Assembly (NCBI GenBank): GCA_033764725.1
Contig: JANRIR010000014.1
Coordinates: 1-64,000, forward strand
DNA from: RI-43 sp033764725
Lineage (GTDB): Bacteria; Pseudomonadota; Alphaproteobacteria; Caulobacterales; Aquidulcibacteraceae
Length of the DNA stretch: 64,000 nt
Direction of reading: 5' to 3'
Made by a program: the position numbers and the translations under genes
Shown: piece by piece, positions 18,391 to 26,971 of the stretch
Layout of the letters: every line of letters begins with the position of its first letter
Numbering within the stretch: the stretch's first letter is position 1
The notes under the pieces: generated by a model
Databases searched by the model: none
What the model was told of the DNA's origin: nothing
Seen by the model: the letters and a program-made list of their open reading frames with translations, nothing else

Positions 18391-18489
18391 CGCCCCCTCC
18401 GTCCGCATCGCGGCCATCTCCCGCGTAAACGGGCGCACTTTCCTCCCCCGCCTGCGGGGGAGGTGTCGCCGAAGGCGACGGAGGGGGCG
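18391..18489. repeat. intergenic palindromic repeat, copy D
   Basis: Starts 18 bases after creD. Its ends form a perfect 13-bp inverted repeat (CGCCCCCTCCGTC at 18391-18403, complement at 18477-18489). Inside are CCTCCCCCGCCTGCGGGGGAGG-type and GTCGCCGAAGGCGAC stems. It belongs to the same family as copies A to C but has diverged in the first half. Confidence 0.85.
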
Positions 18490-18610
18490 ACGGCGCCCAC
18501 ACCCATGCGACATTGCGGCCCGTCGCGCTGATGCAGACACGGCCTAGGTTGACCTGCGCCGCCGCCGCCGCCACGGTCGCGCGGCGATCACAGGAAGGGC
18601 TGGCGTTTCC

Positions 18611-19393
18611 ATGGTGCAATTGACGTTGCCGCGCGGTTCTGAGGTGAAGGCCGGCAAGCGCTACAAGGCGGCCAAGGGCGCCAAAGCGGTGCGCACCTTC
18701 AAGGTCTATCGCTACGACCCCGAAGCCGGCGGCAATCCGCGCTGGGACATCTATGAGCTCGACCTGTCGACCTGCGGGCCGATGGTGCTCGACGCCATCA
18801 TCGCCATCAAGAACACGATGGATTCCACGCTGGCGTTTCGCCGCTCCTGTCGGGAAGGCGTGTGCGGATCGTGCGCGATGAACATTTCCGGCCGCAACAC
18901 GCTGGCGTGCACCAAGGGCATCGACGAATTGCCCGGCGGAACGATCACGATCGCGCCGCTGCCGCACCAGCCCGTCGTCAAGGATCTGGTTCCCGACCTG
19001 ACGAACTTTTACGCGCAATACGCCTCGATCAAGCCCTACCTGCAGGCCGAAACGCCCGATCCCACGAAGGAGCGGCTGCAGAGCCCGGAGGAGCGCGCCA
19101 AGGTCGATGGGCTCTACGAGTGCATCCTGTGCGCCTGCTGCTCGACATCGTGCCCGTCCTATTGGTGGAACGCGGACCGCTATCTCGGCCCCGCGGCGCT
19201 GTTGCAGGCGCGCCGCTGGATCGCCGACAGCCGCGACGAAGCGAGCGGCGAACGGCTCGACGATCTGGAGGACCCGTTCCGCCTCTATCGCTGCCACACG
19301 ATCATGAATTGCGCCCAGGTCTGCCCCAAGGGCCTCAACCCGGCGCAGGCGATCGCGGAAATCAAGAAGGACCTGGTCGAGCGTCAGGTGTGA
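18611..19393 (+). CDS. sdhB: succinate dehydrogenase iron-sulfur subunit
   Basis: SdhB carries the [2Fe-2S], [4Fe-4S] and [3Fe-4S] clusters linking SdhA to the quinone site. The 260-aa protein has the 2Fe-2S motif SCREGVCGSCAMNISG with a fourth cysteine in LACTKG, and two further clusters from CILCACCSTSCP and CHTIMNCAQVCPKGLNP. Length and motif order are normal. It is separated from sdhA by about 3.1 kb holding three genes and two repeats, so it probably has its own promoter in the 237-base gap before it, of which about 100 bases are repeat copy D. Confidence 0.97.
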   Translation: MVQLTLPRGSEVKAGKRYKAAKGAKAVRTFKVYRYDPEAGGNPRWDIYELDLSTCGPMVLDAIIAIKNTMDSTLAFRRSCREGVCGSCAMNISGRNTLACTKGIDELPGGTITIAPLPHQPVVKDLVPDLTNFYAQYASIKPYLQAETPDPTKERLQSPEERAKVDGLYECILCACCSTSCPSYWWNADRYLGPAALLQARRWIADSRDEASGERLDDLEDPFRLYRCHTIMNCAQVCPKGLNPAQAIAEIKKDLVERQV

Positions 19394-19443
19394 TCGGGGC
19401 GGCGGATGACGCGGCCATGACAATCCGCTAAGCCGTCGCCGCG

Positions 19444-20721
19444 ATGTCCAGATTGGTGATGAAGTTCGGCGGCACGTCCGTCGGCGATGTGGAGCGGATC
19501 AAGCGCGTGGCGCGCATCGTCGCCCACGAGCGGGCGCAGGGCGGGCGTAGGCCGCGTCCGCTCGCGGTGGTGGTGTCGGCGATGTCGGGCGAGACCGACA
19601 AGCTCGTCGCGCTCGCCCGCGCCGCCGGCGGCGAAACGCCCAATGGCCCGCCCGTCGGCGGCCCCAGCTTCGACGACGAGTACGACGTCGTGGTCTCGAC
19701 CGGCGAGCAGGTGACGACCGGCCTGTTGGCGCTGGCGCTGCGTCAGCTCGGCGTGCCCGCGCGCTCCTGGCAGAATTGGCAAATCCCGATCCGCTCCAGC
19801 GCGGCGCACGCCAAGGCGCGGATCGAGGCGATCGACGACGCCAAGCTCGGCCTCGCCATGGATGACGGCGAAGTCGCGATCATTCCGGGCTTTCAGGCGA
19901 TCACCGCGGGCGCGCGCATCACCACGCTCGGCCGCGGCGGCTCCGATACTTCGGCAGTGGCCGTCGCGGCCGCGCTCGGCGCGGAGCGCTGCGACATCTA
20001 CACCGACGTCGACGGCGTCTACACCACCGATCCGCGCATCACGCAGAAGGCCAGGCGGCTGGAGAAAATCTCCTACGAAGAAATGCTCGAAATGGCCTCG
20101 CTCGGCGCCAAGGTGCTGCAGACGCGCTCGGTCGAGCTGGCCATGGCGAAGAATGTGCGCGTGCGCGTGCTGTCGAGCTTCATCGAGCCGGGCGAACCCA
20201 ATCCCGGCACCATCGTATGCGACGAGGACGAGATCGTGGAAAAGCAAGTCGTATCCGGCGTCGCCTATAGCCGCGACGAGGCGAAGGTGACGCTGCTCGG
20301 CGTCGAGGATCATCCCGGCGTCGCCGCGACGATCTTCGGCCGCCTGGCGGAGATCGGCGTCAATGTCGACATGATCGTGCAGAGCACGTCGCGCAAGGAA
20401 GGCCGGCAGAACATCGTGTTCACCTGCCCCGAGCGCGAGGCGCCGCGCGCTATCGATGCGCTCGCCGCCGTGCGCGACAAGATCGGCTACGAGGACGCGC
20501 AAATCCGCCGCGACGTGGCGAAGGTGTCGGTCATCGGCATCGGCATGAAGAGCCAGGTCGGCGTGGCCCGCACGATGTTTGCGGCGCTGGCGGAGAAGAA
20601 GATCAATATCGAGGCGATCGCGACCTCCGAGATCAAAATCTCCGTGCTGATCGATTCCGCCTACACCGAATTGGCGGTCCGCGCGCTGCACACCGCCTAC
20701 GAACTCGACGCCGCAGAATAA
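19444..20721 (+). CDS. lysC: aspartate kinase
   Basis: LysC phosphorylates aspartate at the entry to lysine, threonine and methionine synthesis; its product is used by Asd encoded at 3621. The 425-aa product has the kinase start VMKFGGTSVGDV, the GFQAIT and TLGRGGSDTSAVA motifs, and two C-terminal ACT domains (about 270-420) that normally bind lysine or threonine for feedback control. Start ATG 19444 lacks a clear ribosome-binding site. It follows sdhB by 50 bases and is followed seven bases later by a transporter gene. Confidence 0.97.
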   Translation: MSRLVMKFGGTSVGDVERIKRVARIVAHERAQGGRRPRPLAVVVSAMSGETDKLVALARAAGGETPNGPPVGGPSFDDEYDVVVSTGEQVTTGLLALALRQLGVPARSWQNWQIPIRSSAAHAKARIEAIDDAKLGLAMDDGEVAIIPGFQAITAGARITTLGRGGSDTSAVAVAAALGAERCDIYTDVDGVYTTDPRITQKARRLEKISYEEMLEMASLGAKVLQTRSVELAMAKNVRVRVLSSFIEPGEPNPGTIVCDEDEIVEKQVVSGVAYSRDEAKVTLLGVEDHPGVAATIFGRLAEIGVNVDMIVQSTSRKEGRQNIVFTCPEREAPRAIDALAAVRDKIGYEDAQIRRDVAKVSVIGIGMKSQVGVARTMFAALAEKKINIEAIATSEIKISVLIDSAYTELAVRALHTAYELDAAE

Positions 20722-20728
20722 GTCTGCG

Positions 20729-21970
20729 ATGCGCAACGCCGCCTTGATCGTCGTCGCGGCGCTGGCGGCGGGCATCGGCCTGGGCGCCTACGCGCACGGG
20801 CTGAACGATGCGCGCGTCGATTCTGCGATCGGCGCGGCGGGCGCGGTCGGCGGCTTGTGGCTCAATGCGCTGCGCATGACGGTGGTGCCGCTGTTGTTCG
20901 CGCTGCTCGTCACCGGCGTCGGCGCCGTCGCGGACGCCGCAGCGACGGGGCGGCTCGCCTATCGCGCCATGGCGCTGTTCGCCGTCCTGATTGTGGTCGC
21001 CGCTGTCTATGGCGTCGCCGCAACCGGCGCCGCGCTCGCGCTCTGGCCGGTCGATCCCAATCAGGCGCGCGCCTTCATCGCCGCGGCGCCCGCGCCGGAG
21101 CCGTTCGTTGCGCCGGATTTCGCGCAATGGTTCGCCGGCCTCATGCCGCCCAATCCGATCGCCGCCGCAGCGGAAGGGCAGGTGCTGCAGATCGTGGCGT
21201 TCGCGATCGTGCTCGGCTTCGCAGCGACCCGCCTGCCGGAGGATTTGCGCACGCCATTTATCGCGTTTCACCGCGCCTTGGCCGAGGCGATGATCACGAT
21301 CGTGCGCTGGGTCCTGCTGCTGGCGCCGCTCGGCGTGTTCGCGCTGGCGCTCACGGTCGGCGCGCAGGCGGGGGCGGGCGCGGTCGGCGTGTTGTTCCAA
21401 TACGTGGTCATCGTGTCGCTGGTCACATTCGGATCGGTGCTGCTGGCGTTCGTGATCGGCGTCGCGTTCGGGCGCATGCCGGCGCTGCGCTTTGCGGCCG
21501 CGTCGGCGCCGGTGTGGGCGGTGGCGTTCTCGACGCAATCGTCGCTGGCGTCGCTGCCGCTGATGGTCGAGCGCACGCGCGATGCGCTGGGCGTGGCGCC
21601 GCGCATCGCCGGCGTCGTGCTGCCGATGGCGGTGGCGGTTTTCCGGTTCACGAGCCCGGTCGCCAATTTGGCGGTCGCGCTGTTCGTTGTCGCACTGTAC
21701 GGCCTGGAGCCGAGCGCAGTGCAGATCGCGGCGGCGATCGCGGTCGCGTTCGCGATCAGCGTCGGTTCCGTGGGCCTGCCCGGGCAAGTGTCGTTCTTCG
21801 CCAGCGTCGCGCCGATTTGCGCAGCGCTCGGCGCGCCGATCGACCTCTTGCCCATTCTCCTGGCGGTCGAGGTGATCCCGGACATTTTCCGTACGCTCGG
21901 CAACGTCACCGCCGACATGGCCGCGACGACGATCCTCGCGCGCGACGAGAAGCCCGCGCAGGACGCTTAA
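20729..21970 (+). CDS. divergent dicarboxylate/amino acid:cation symporter (DAACS) family protein
   Basis: A 413-aa inner-membrane transporter resembling the GltP/DctA family: eight or so hydrophobic segments, the MTVVPLLFALLVTGV block in helix three, the serine-containing hairpin FSTQSSLASLP, the RFTSPVANLA segment where the family has an NMDG-type motif, the GLPGQVSF hairpin and the last helix VIPDIFRTLGNVTADM. The helix-seven and hairpin signatures are altered, so substrate and ion cannot be predicted. It starts seven bases after lysC, suggesting coupling, and its stop overlaps the stop of the convergent TIR gene. Confidence 0.85.
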   Translation: MRNAALIVVAALAAGIGLGAYAHGLNDARVDSAIGAAGAVGGLWLNALRMTVVPLLFALLVTGVGAVADAAATGRLAYRAMALFAVLIVVAAVYGVAATGAALALWPVDPNQARAFIAAAPAPEPFVAPDFAQWFAGLMPPNPIAAAAEGQVLQIVAFAIVLGFAATRLPEDLRTPFIAFHRALAEAMITIVRWVLLLAPLGVFALALTVGAQAGAGAVGVLFQYVVIVSLVTFGSVLLAFVIGVAFGRMPALRFAAASAPVWAVAFSTQSSLASLPLMVERTRDALGVAPRIAGVVLPMAVAVFRFTSPVANLAVALFVVALYGLEPSAVQIAAAIAVAFAISVGSVGLPGQVSFFASVAPICAALGAPIDLLPILLAVEVIPDIFRTLGNVTADMAATTILARDEKPAQDA

Positions 21971-23586
21971 GGCGCAGCGGCCACGCGGAAGCCGATCGTC
22001 GCATCGCGCGTGGTGCGGCTCAGGCGCACGCGATTGGCGACGCGGAACTCGTTCGACGCGCTGCGCCAGCCGCCGCCGCGCAGCACGCGCATGGCGCAAT
22101 TGCCGCTCAGCACGGCCGAGCCGTCCGTCGGCGCGCTTGCAAACGTGTTGACGTAACAATCCTCGACCCACTCGCGCACGTTCCCGGCGGCGTCATGCAC
22201 GCCGAAGCCGTTGGCGGCGAAGGCGCCCACAGGCTGCGTCTGGCCGCGCGGCACGCGTGCGGGATCGTGTTGCGCGCCCCACCAATAGGCGGTCGTGGTT
22301 CCCCCGCGCGCGGCGTATTCCCATTCCGCTTCCGTGGGCAGGCGATAGGCGCGGCCGGCGCGCGTCGAGAGCCAGCGCACATAGGATTGCGCATCGTCCC
22401 ACGACACGCCCATGACCGGGCGGTCGCCGCGACCCCAGCCGCGATCGCCGGGCGTGAAGCCGTTGCAGCCGCCGCCGGCGACGCAGGCGTCCCATTGCGC
22501 GAACGTGACCTCATGCGCGCCGATCGCGAAGGCGCGCAGCGTCACCGTGCGCTGCGGCCCTTCCCACGGATTGCGCCCCGGCTCGCCGTCGGGCGAGCCC
22601 ATCTGGAACGACCCCGCCGGCAGGCGCACCATCTGCGGACAGTCCGGGCAGTCGCGAAACGGACCGGCGGCGTCGGCCGGCTCTGCTGCGGCGGCCGGCG
22701 TCTCCGGCGCCGCGGCGGGGGCTGTTGCGACCGGGGCGGCCGCTGCGGCCGGGGCTTCCGCCGTCGCTTGTTGTTCAGCCTCAGGCCGCGGCCATAGGAA
22801 AAACGCGGCGGCGGCGAGCGCGAGCACGGCCGCCGCGCCGCCGAACAATAGACCGCCATTGCCGCCGGACGACCGCGCAGCCGGCTTGGCCGGCGTCTCG
22901 ACGCGCGGCGGCGGCGGCGGCGGCGGCGGCGCAGCCGCCACGGGCGGTGGGGGTTTCGGTGCGGCCGGCGGCGGCGCCGGCGGCGGGCGACGCAAAGCTT
23001 GGACGCGCCGCTCGGCCAGATCGGCGAAATGGCCGCTCGGGAAGCGCCGCAGATAGGATTCGAAATCGGCGGCGTCGTCGCTGTCCTGCACCGACATCCA
23101 GAACGCCGTTTCGATGGAATTGGGGTCCGCCTCGACTGCCTTGGCGGCCGCGACCGCGGCCGGGGCGGCAGGCGGCGCAGTGGTCGGCGCAACGCCGCGG
23201 GACACCCGCTCGCGCACATCCTCCAGGAAGTTCAGCCAGTGCGGGTCCTTGTGGTCGCCCTGCCAATGCGACAGGTCCGCGGTCTGGATCAGCTCGAACA
23301 GGATCGGCCGCTCGCACGGCTCGATCATCGCCGGCACCAGGGCGGACTTGCGCTCGCCCAGGGTCGCTTCGGCGCGCACCCATTTCGAGCGCACGGATTT
23401 CTGCGACCACAACACGACGACCGCCTTGGACTCGCGCAGATGCCGCTCGGTCACTTCGTCATAGGTCTCGCCGGCGCGCAGCACGGTGTCCCACCACACC
23501 GAGATGCCGTCCGCCTCGAGCGCTTCGGCGATGAGCTTCGCCTTGGCCTGATCTTCGCGATTATAGGAAAGGAATACGTCCGGCAC
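21967..23586 (-). CDS. TIR domain - transmembrane - FGE/SUMF1-like domain protein
   Basis: A 539-aa three-part protein. Residues 1-130 are a TIR domain (VPDVFLSYNRED; the putative NADase glutamate 73 in SKWVRAEA is kept). About 155-198 holds a short WMSVQ...YLRRFPSGHFADLAE module common next to TIR or caspase domains. A proline-rich linker and one membrane segment (about 246-265) lead to a C-terminal FGE-sulfatase fold (about 320-539) with PAGSFQMGS, RLPTEAEWEYAARG and NVREWVED. The two catalytic cysteines of true formylglycine-generating enzymes are absent from the final GGGWR...FRVA region, so it is likely a binding domain. Several cysteines outside suggest periplasmic disulfides. I start at GTG 23586; a GTG at 23649 would add 21 unlikely residues. 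Confidence 0.88.
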   Translation of the reverse strand: MPDVFLSYNREDQAKAKLIAEALEADGISVWWDTVLRAGETYDEVTERHLRESKAVVVLWSQKSVRSKWVRAEATLGERKSALVPAMIEPCERPILFELIQTADLSHWQGDHKDPHWLNFLEDVRERVSRGVAPTTAPPAAPAAVAAAKAVEADPNSIETAFWMSVQDSDDAADFESYLRRFPSGHFADLAERRVQALRRPPPAPPPAAPKPPPPVAAAPPPPPPPPRVETPAKPAARSSGGNGGLLFGGAAAVLALAAAAFFLWPRPEAEQQATAEAPAAAAAPVATAPAAAPETPAAAAEPADAAGPFRDCPDCPQMVRLPAGSFQMGSPDGEPGRNPWEGPQRTVTLRAFAIGAHEVTFAQWDACVAGGGCNGFTPGDRGWGRGDRPVMGVSWDDAQSYVRWLSTRAGRAYRLPTEAEWEYAARGGTTTAYWWGAQHDPARVPRGQTQPVGAFAANGFGVHDAAGNVREWVEDCYVNTFASAPTDGSAVLSGNCAMRVLRGGGWRSASNEFRVANRVRLSRTTRDATIGFRVAAAP

Positions 23587-23610
23587 TGACCAACCGCCCC
23601 CAGGCTGCAC

Positions 23611-23632
23611 CTGTCCATGTGTACATGGACAG
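23611..23632. promoter_or_regulatory. perfect 22-bp palindrome, candidate operator
   Basis: Arms CTGTCCATGT (23611-23620) and ACATGGACAG (23623-23632) are exact reverse complements around a two-base centre GT. A two-base gap is too short for an RNA hairpin loop, so a dimeric DNA-binding protein site is the simplest reading. It lies 24 bases upstream of the TIR-FGE start and 40 bases upstream of the ptsP start, in the divergent intergenic region. No regulator gene is adjacent. Confidence 0.55.
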
Positions 23633-23672
23633 CCGATGGGGTCTATCACCTAGCGAGCGCAGATAAGCCCGG

Positions 23673-25994
23673 ATGTGCGTCGATGTGCGTTTGGGCGTCT
23701 TGCTGTGCGCAACGGAGCACGCGCGCCTGAGCACGCCCTCACCATCCCTCGGCGGATCGCGCATTCTTCTGCGCAAGCTCCGCGAAATCATGGAGACGGG
23801 CGGCGGCGCGCAGGACCGCCTCGATCGCCTGGTGGTGATGATCGCCGCCACGATGGTCGCGGACGTGTGCTCGATCTATCTCAAGCGCGGGCGGCTGCAC
23901 GAATTGTTCGCCACCGAAGGGCTGAGCCGCGACGCCGTGCACCGCACGAAGCTGAAAGAAGGCGAGGGCCTGGTCGGCCTGGTGGCGGAGACGGCGCGGC
24001 CCTTGAACATCGCCGACGCCCCCAGCCACGAGCGCTTCTCCTACCGCCCCGAAACCGGGGAAGATCCTTATTCGTCGTTTCTCGGCGTGCCGATCGTGCG
24101 CTCCGAGCGCGTGTTCGGCGTGCTCGTGGTGCAGAACAAGGTCTCGCGCGCCTATGGCGAGGACGAGGTCGAGGCGCTGCAGACCATCGCCATGGTGCTC
24201 GCCGAAATGGTCGCTTCCGGCGCCTATGGCGACATCACCGCGCTCGGCGACATCGATGCGCGGCCGATGAAGCCCGAGCGCTTGTCCGGCCGCTCTTATT
24301 CCGATGGGCTGGCCATCGGCGCGGCGTTTCTGCATGAGCCGCACGCGCCGCTCGGCCGCATCGTCGCCGACGATCCGGCGAAGGAAGAGGCGCGCCTGCG
24401 CGCGGCGCTGACGCGGGTGCGCGCCGATCTGGCGGAGCTCGTCAACGGCGACCCGGCGATGATTTCCGGCGTGTCGCGCGAAGTGCTTGAAACGTTTCTC
24501 ATGCTGGCGTCGGACGCTGGTTGGGAGCAGCGCCTGCATGACGGCGTGCGCGCCGGCCTATCGGCGGACGCGGCCGTCGAGCGCATTCGCGGCGAGCATC
24601 GCGCCAAGGCCGCCTCGACCCGCGACCCACACATGCGCGCGCGCTTCCACGATCTCGAGGACCTCGACAACCGGCTGCTGCGCGCGCTGGCGGGCGGCGA
24701 ACACGCCGGCAAACCGGCGCTGCCGGAAAACGCCATCCTGATCGCGCGCGAGATCGGACCCGCCGAATTGTTCGAGTACGGCCCGGAGCGCTTGCGCGGC
24801 GTTGCGCTGGAGGAGGGCGCGCCCACCGCCCACGCCGCCATCGTCGCGCGCGCGCTGGGCATTCCGATGGTCGGGCGGCTGCCCAATCTCACCTCCCGGG
24901 TCGAAGCGGGCGATGCGATCATTCTCGACGGCGAGAGCGGCGAGGCGCGGCTGCGTCCCGAGGCTGACGTGTTGCGCGCCTATGAGCAGCGCATCGGCCT
25001 GCGCGGCGCGCGCGCCGCCGAGTTCAAGCGCCTGCGCGACCTGCCGGCGGTCACCAAGGACGGCGCGGCGATCACGCTGCTGCTCAATGCGGGCCTCGCG
25101 CTCGACGCCGGCCATCTCGACGAGGCGGGCGCGGAGGGCATCGGCCTGTTCCGAACCGAATTCCAATTCATGGTGTCGGAGACGCTGCCCAAGATCGAAG
25201 CGCAGACCGCGCTCTATCGCGATGTGCTGCGCGCCGCAGGCGACAAGCCAGTGACCTTCCGCACGCTGGATTTGGGCGGCGACAAAGTGCTGCCCTACAT
25301 GACCGCCGACCCGGAGGAGAACCCCGCGCTCGGCTGGCGCGCGGTGCGCATCGGCCTCGATCGACCAGCGCTGCTGCGCTACCAGCTGCGCGCGCTGGTG
25401 GAAGCGGCCGAGGCGCGCCGGCTTCGGGTGATGTTCCCGCTCGTGACCACCGCGCCGGAATTCGACGCCGCCAAGGCGCTCGTGCTGCGCGAAATCGACT
25501 GGGCCAAGAAGCGCGGCGCGGCCGGCCCCGCCGTGCTCGAGGTCGGCGCCATGATCGAGGCCCCGGCCATCGCGTTCGCCATCGACGCGCTGCAGGGCAA
25601 GGCCGACTTTCTCTCCATCGGCACCAATGACCTGATGCAATATTTTTTCGCCGCCGACCGGGGCAATCCCAAGGTCGCGGACCGCTACGACATCCTGTCG
25701 CCGCCCGCCCTGCGCCTGCTGCGCCAGATTCGAGAGGCGGCCCGCGCGGCGGGCCTGCAGATTTCGATTTGCGGCGAGGCGGCCGGCAAGACTTTGGAGG
25801 CCATCGCCTTCATCGCGCTCGGCTTTGACCGGTTGTCGATGCCGGCGTCGGGGATCGGCCCGGTGAAACGGATGATCCTGTCGCTTGACCGCGCCCAGGC
25901 GGCCCAGGCGATCGCGGCCATGCTGGACAGCCCGCGCGCGTCGGTGCGCGGCGAGATTTTGGCCTATGCGCAGCGCAACGACGTGCTTCTTTAG
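23673..25994 (+). CDS. ptsP: phosphoenolpyruvate-protein phosphotransferase PtsP (enzyme I-Ntr)
   Basis: PtsP takes phosphate from PEP and passes it to NPr in the nitrogen PTS, a regulatory chain in alphaproteobacteria. The 773-aa product has an N-terminal GAF domain (about 30-180), the PEP-utilising N domain, the phosphohistidine segment APTAHAAIVARALGIP around 390, and the TIM-barrel C domain with GLFRTEFQFM, GTNDLMQYFF and SICGEAA. The N-terminal about 28 residues before RILLRKLREIM are weakly supported; ATG 23673 is the first ATG and has no strong ribosome-binding site. It precedes the rodZ-like gene. Confidence 0.95.
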   Translation: MCVDVRLGVLLCATEHARLSTPSPSLGGSRILLRKLREIMETGGGAQDRLDRLVVMIAATMVADVCSIYLKRGRLHELFATEGLSRDAVHRTKLKEGEGLVGLVAETARPLNIADAPSHERFSYRPETGEDPYSSFLGVPIVRSERVFGVLVVQNKVSRAYGEDEVEALQTIAMVLAEMVASGAYGDITALGDIDARPMKPERLSGRSYSDGLAIGAAFLHEPHAPLGRIVADDPAKEEARLRAALTRVRADLAELVNGDPAMISGVSREVLETFLMLASDAGWEQRLHDGVRAGLSADAAVERIRGEHRAKAASTRDPHMRARFHDLEDLDNRLLRALAGGEHAGKPALPENAILIAREIGPAELFEYGPERLRGVALEEGAPTAHAAIVARALGIPMVGRLPNLTSRVEAGDAIILDGESGEARLRPEADVLRAYEQRIGLRGARAAEFKRLRDLPAVTKDGAAITLLLNAGLALDAGHLDEAGAEGIGLFRTEFQFMVSETLPKIEAQTALYRDVLRAAGDKPVTFRTLDLGGDKVLPYMTADPEENPALGWRAVRIGLDRPALLRYQLRALVEAAEARRLRVMFPLVTTAPEFDAAKALVLREIDWAKKRGAAGPAVLEVGAMIEAPAIAFAIDALQGKADFLSIGTNDLMQYFFAADRGNPKVADRYDILSPPALRLLRQIREAARAAGLQISICGEAAGKTLEAIAFIALGFDRLSMPASGIGPVKRMILSLDRAQAAQAIAAMLDSPRASVRGEILAYAQRNDVLL

Positions 25995-26110
25995 CAAGCT
26001 GTAAAGCATGAATCGCGTGCGTTGCCGGTACGCGGGATTCGCGAGTAAGATCGCAACGCGGCGTAAAACTTGCTTTGCTACACGTAAGGTTCCGAAAGGG
26101 CCGCGACCTC

Positions 26111-26944
26111 ATGCTGCGCACCAATGGATCAGCCTCCGCGCCCGAAGAAACGGGCGGACCCGCCGCGGCGACGCGCGTCGAGGCGCGCCCGGTGTCGATC
26201 GACCCCAGCCTGCGCGCCGGGGACAAGCTGACGGCGGCGCGTGAGCAGCGCGGCCTGAGCCTGGAGCACCTCTCCGATAAGCTGCGCATCCGGCGCGATT
26301 TTCTCGAGGCGCTGGAGGCGATGAACGCCAAGCTCCTGCCGGGCAAGGCCTATACATTGGCCTATCTGAAATCCTACGCCCGCGAAGTCGGGCTCGATCC
26401 GGCCGAGATCGTCGACCAGTATCAGCGCGAATGCGCGCTCTCGCGCGAGGATGTGCTGCCGCAGGTGCGCAGCCCGCGTTCGCGCCCGGCGACGGAGCGG
26501 CCCTGGCTGCTGCTGATCGGGCTCGGCGCCATCGCCGGTGGGTTCGTCGTCTGGCAGACCCTGCGCCCAGAGCCGGCGCCGGCCCCAGCGGCGCCGGTGA
26601 TCGAGGCCGCTGCGGACCCTGCGCCGCCGTTGACCGAGGCCGCCCCGGATTACGCGCCCCGGCGCTACGAGGTCCGCGCGTTGGCCGCAGCGCGCCTCGA
26701 AGTGCGCGGCGCGGACGGCACAACCCAGCTCTACCGCATGATGCGCCCCGGCGAGGTCTATCGCCCCGACCCGAGCCCGGGGTGGACGCTGCACACCGCC
26801 GACGGCGGCGCGTTCGAGGTCTTCGTCGACGGCCTTTCCGCCGGCCCGCTAGGCGAAGCGGGCAAGCCTGTCATCGGCCGCCGTCTCGACAGCATCGAGC
26901 CGCCGGTCCTGGCCGAGCAGACCGCCCAGCCGCCCGCGCGGTAA
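26111..26944 (+). CDS. RodZ-like helix-turn-helix/DUF4115 membrane protein
   Basis: A 277-aa bitopic protein: an N-terminal helix-turn-helix (LTAAREQRGLSLEHLSDKL ... YLKSYAREVGL, about 38-105), one membrane segment (PWLLLIGLGAIAGGFVVW, about 130-150), a proline/alanine linker and a C-terminal DUF4115 beta domain (about 190-265). This is the RodZ layout, a protein that links MreB to the envelope in rod-shaped cells. ATG 26111 has GAAAGGG about ten bases upstream; a TTG at 26075 is in frame. It sits between ptsP and ispG, a familiar neighbourhood in this class. Confidence 0.85.
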   Translation: MLRTNGSASAPEETGGPAAATRVEARPVSIDPSLRAGDKLTAAREQRGLSLEHLSDKLRIRRDFLEALEAMNAKLLPGKAYTLAYLKSYAREVGLDPAEIVDQYQRECALSREDVLPQVRSPRSRPATERPWLLLIGLGAIAGGFVVWQTLRPEPAPAPAAPVIEAAADPAPPLTEAAPDYAPRRYEVRALAAARLEVRGADGTTQLYRMMRPGEVYRPDPSPGWTLHTADGGAFEVFVDGLSAGPLGEAGKPVIGRRLDSIEPPVLAEQTAQPPAR

Positions 26945-26971
26945 CCGGCCGTCCTTGCACGGCGCGTAACG

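Noticed and set aside
21967..23586. FGE-like domain as a diversity-generating-retroelement variable protein
   Set aside because: No reverse transcriptase or template repeat is seen anywhere in the window.
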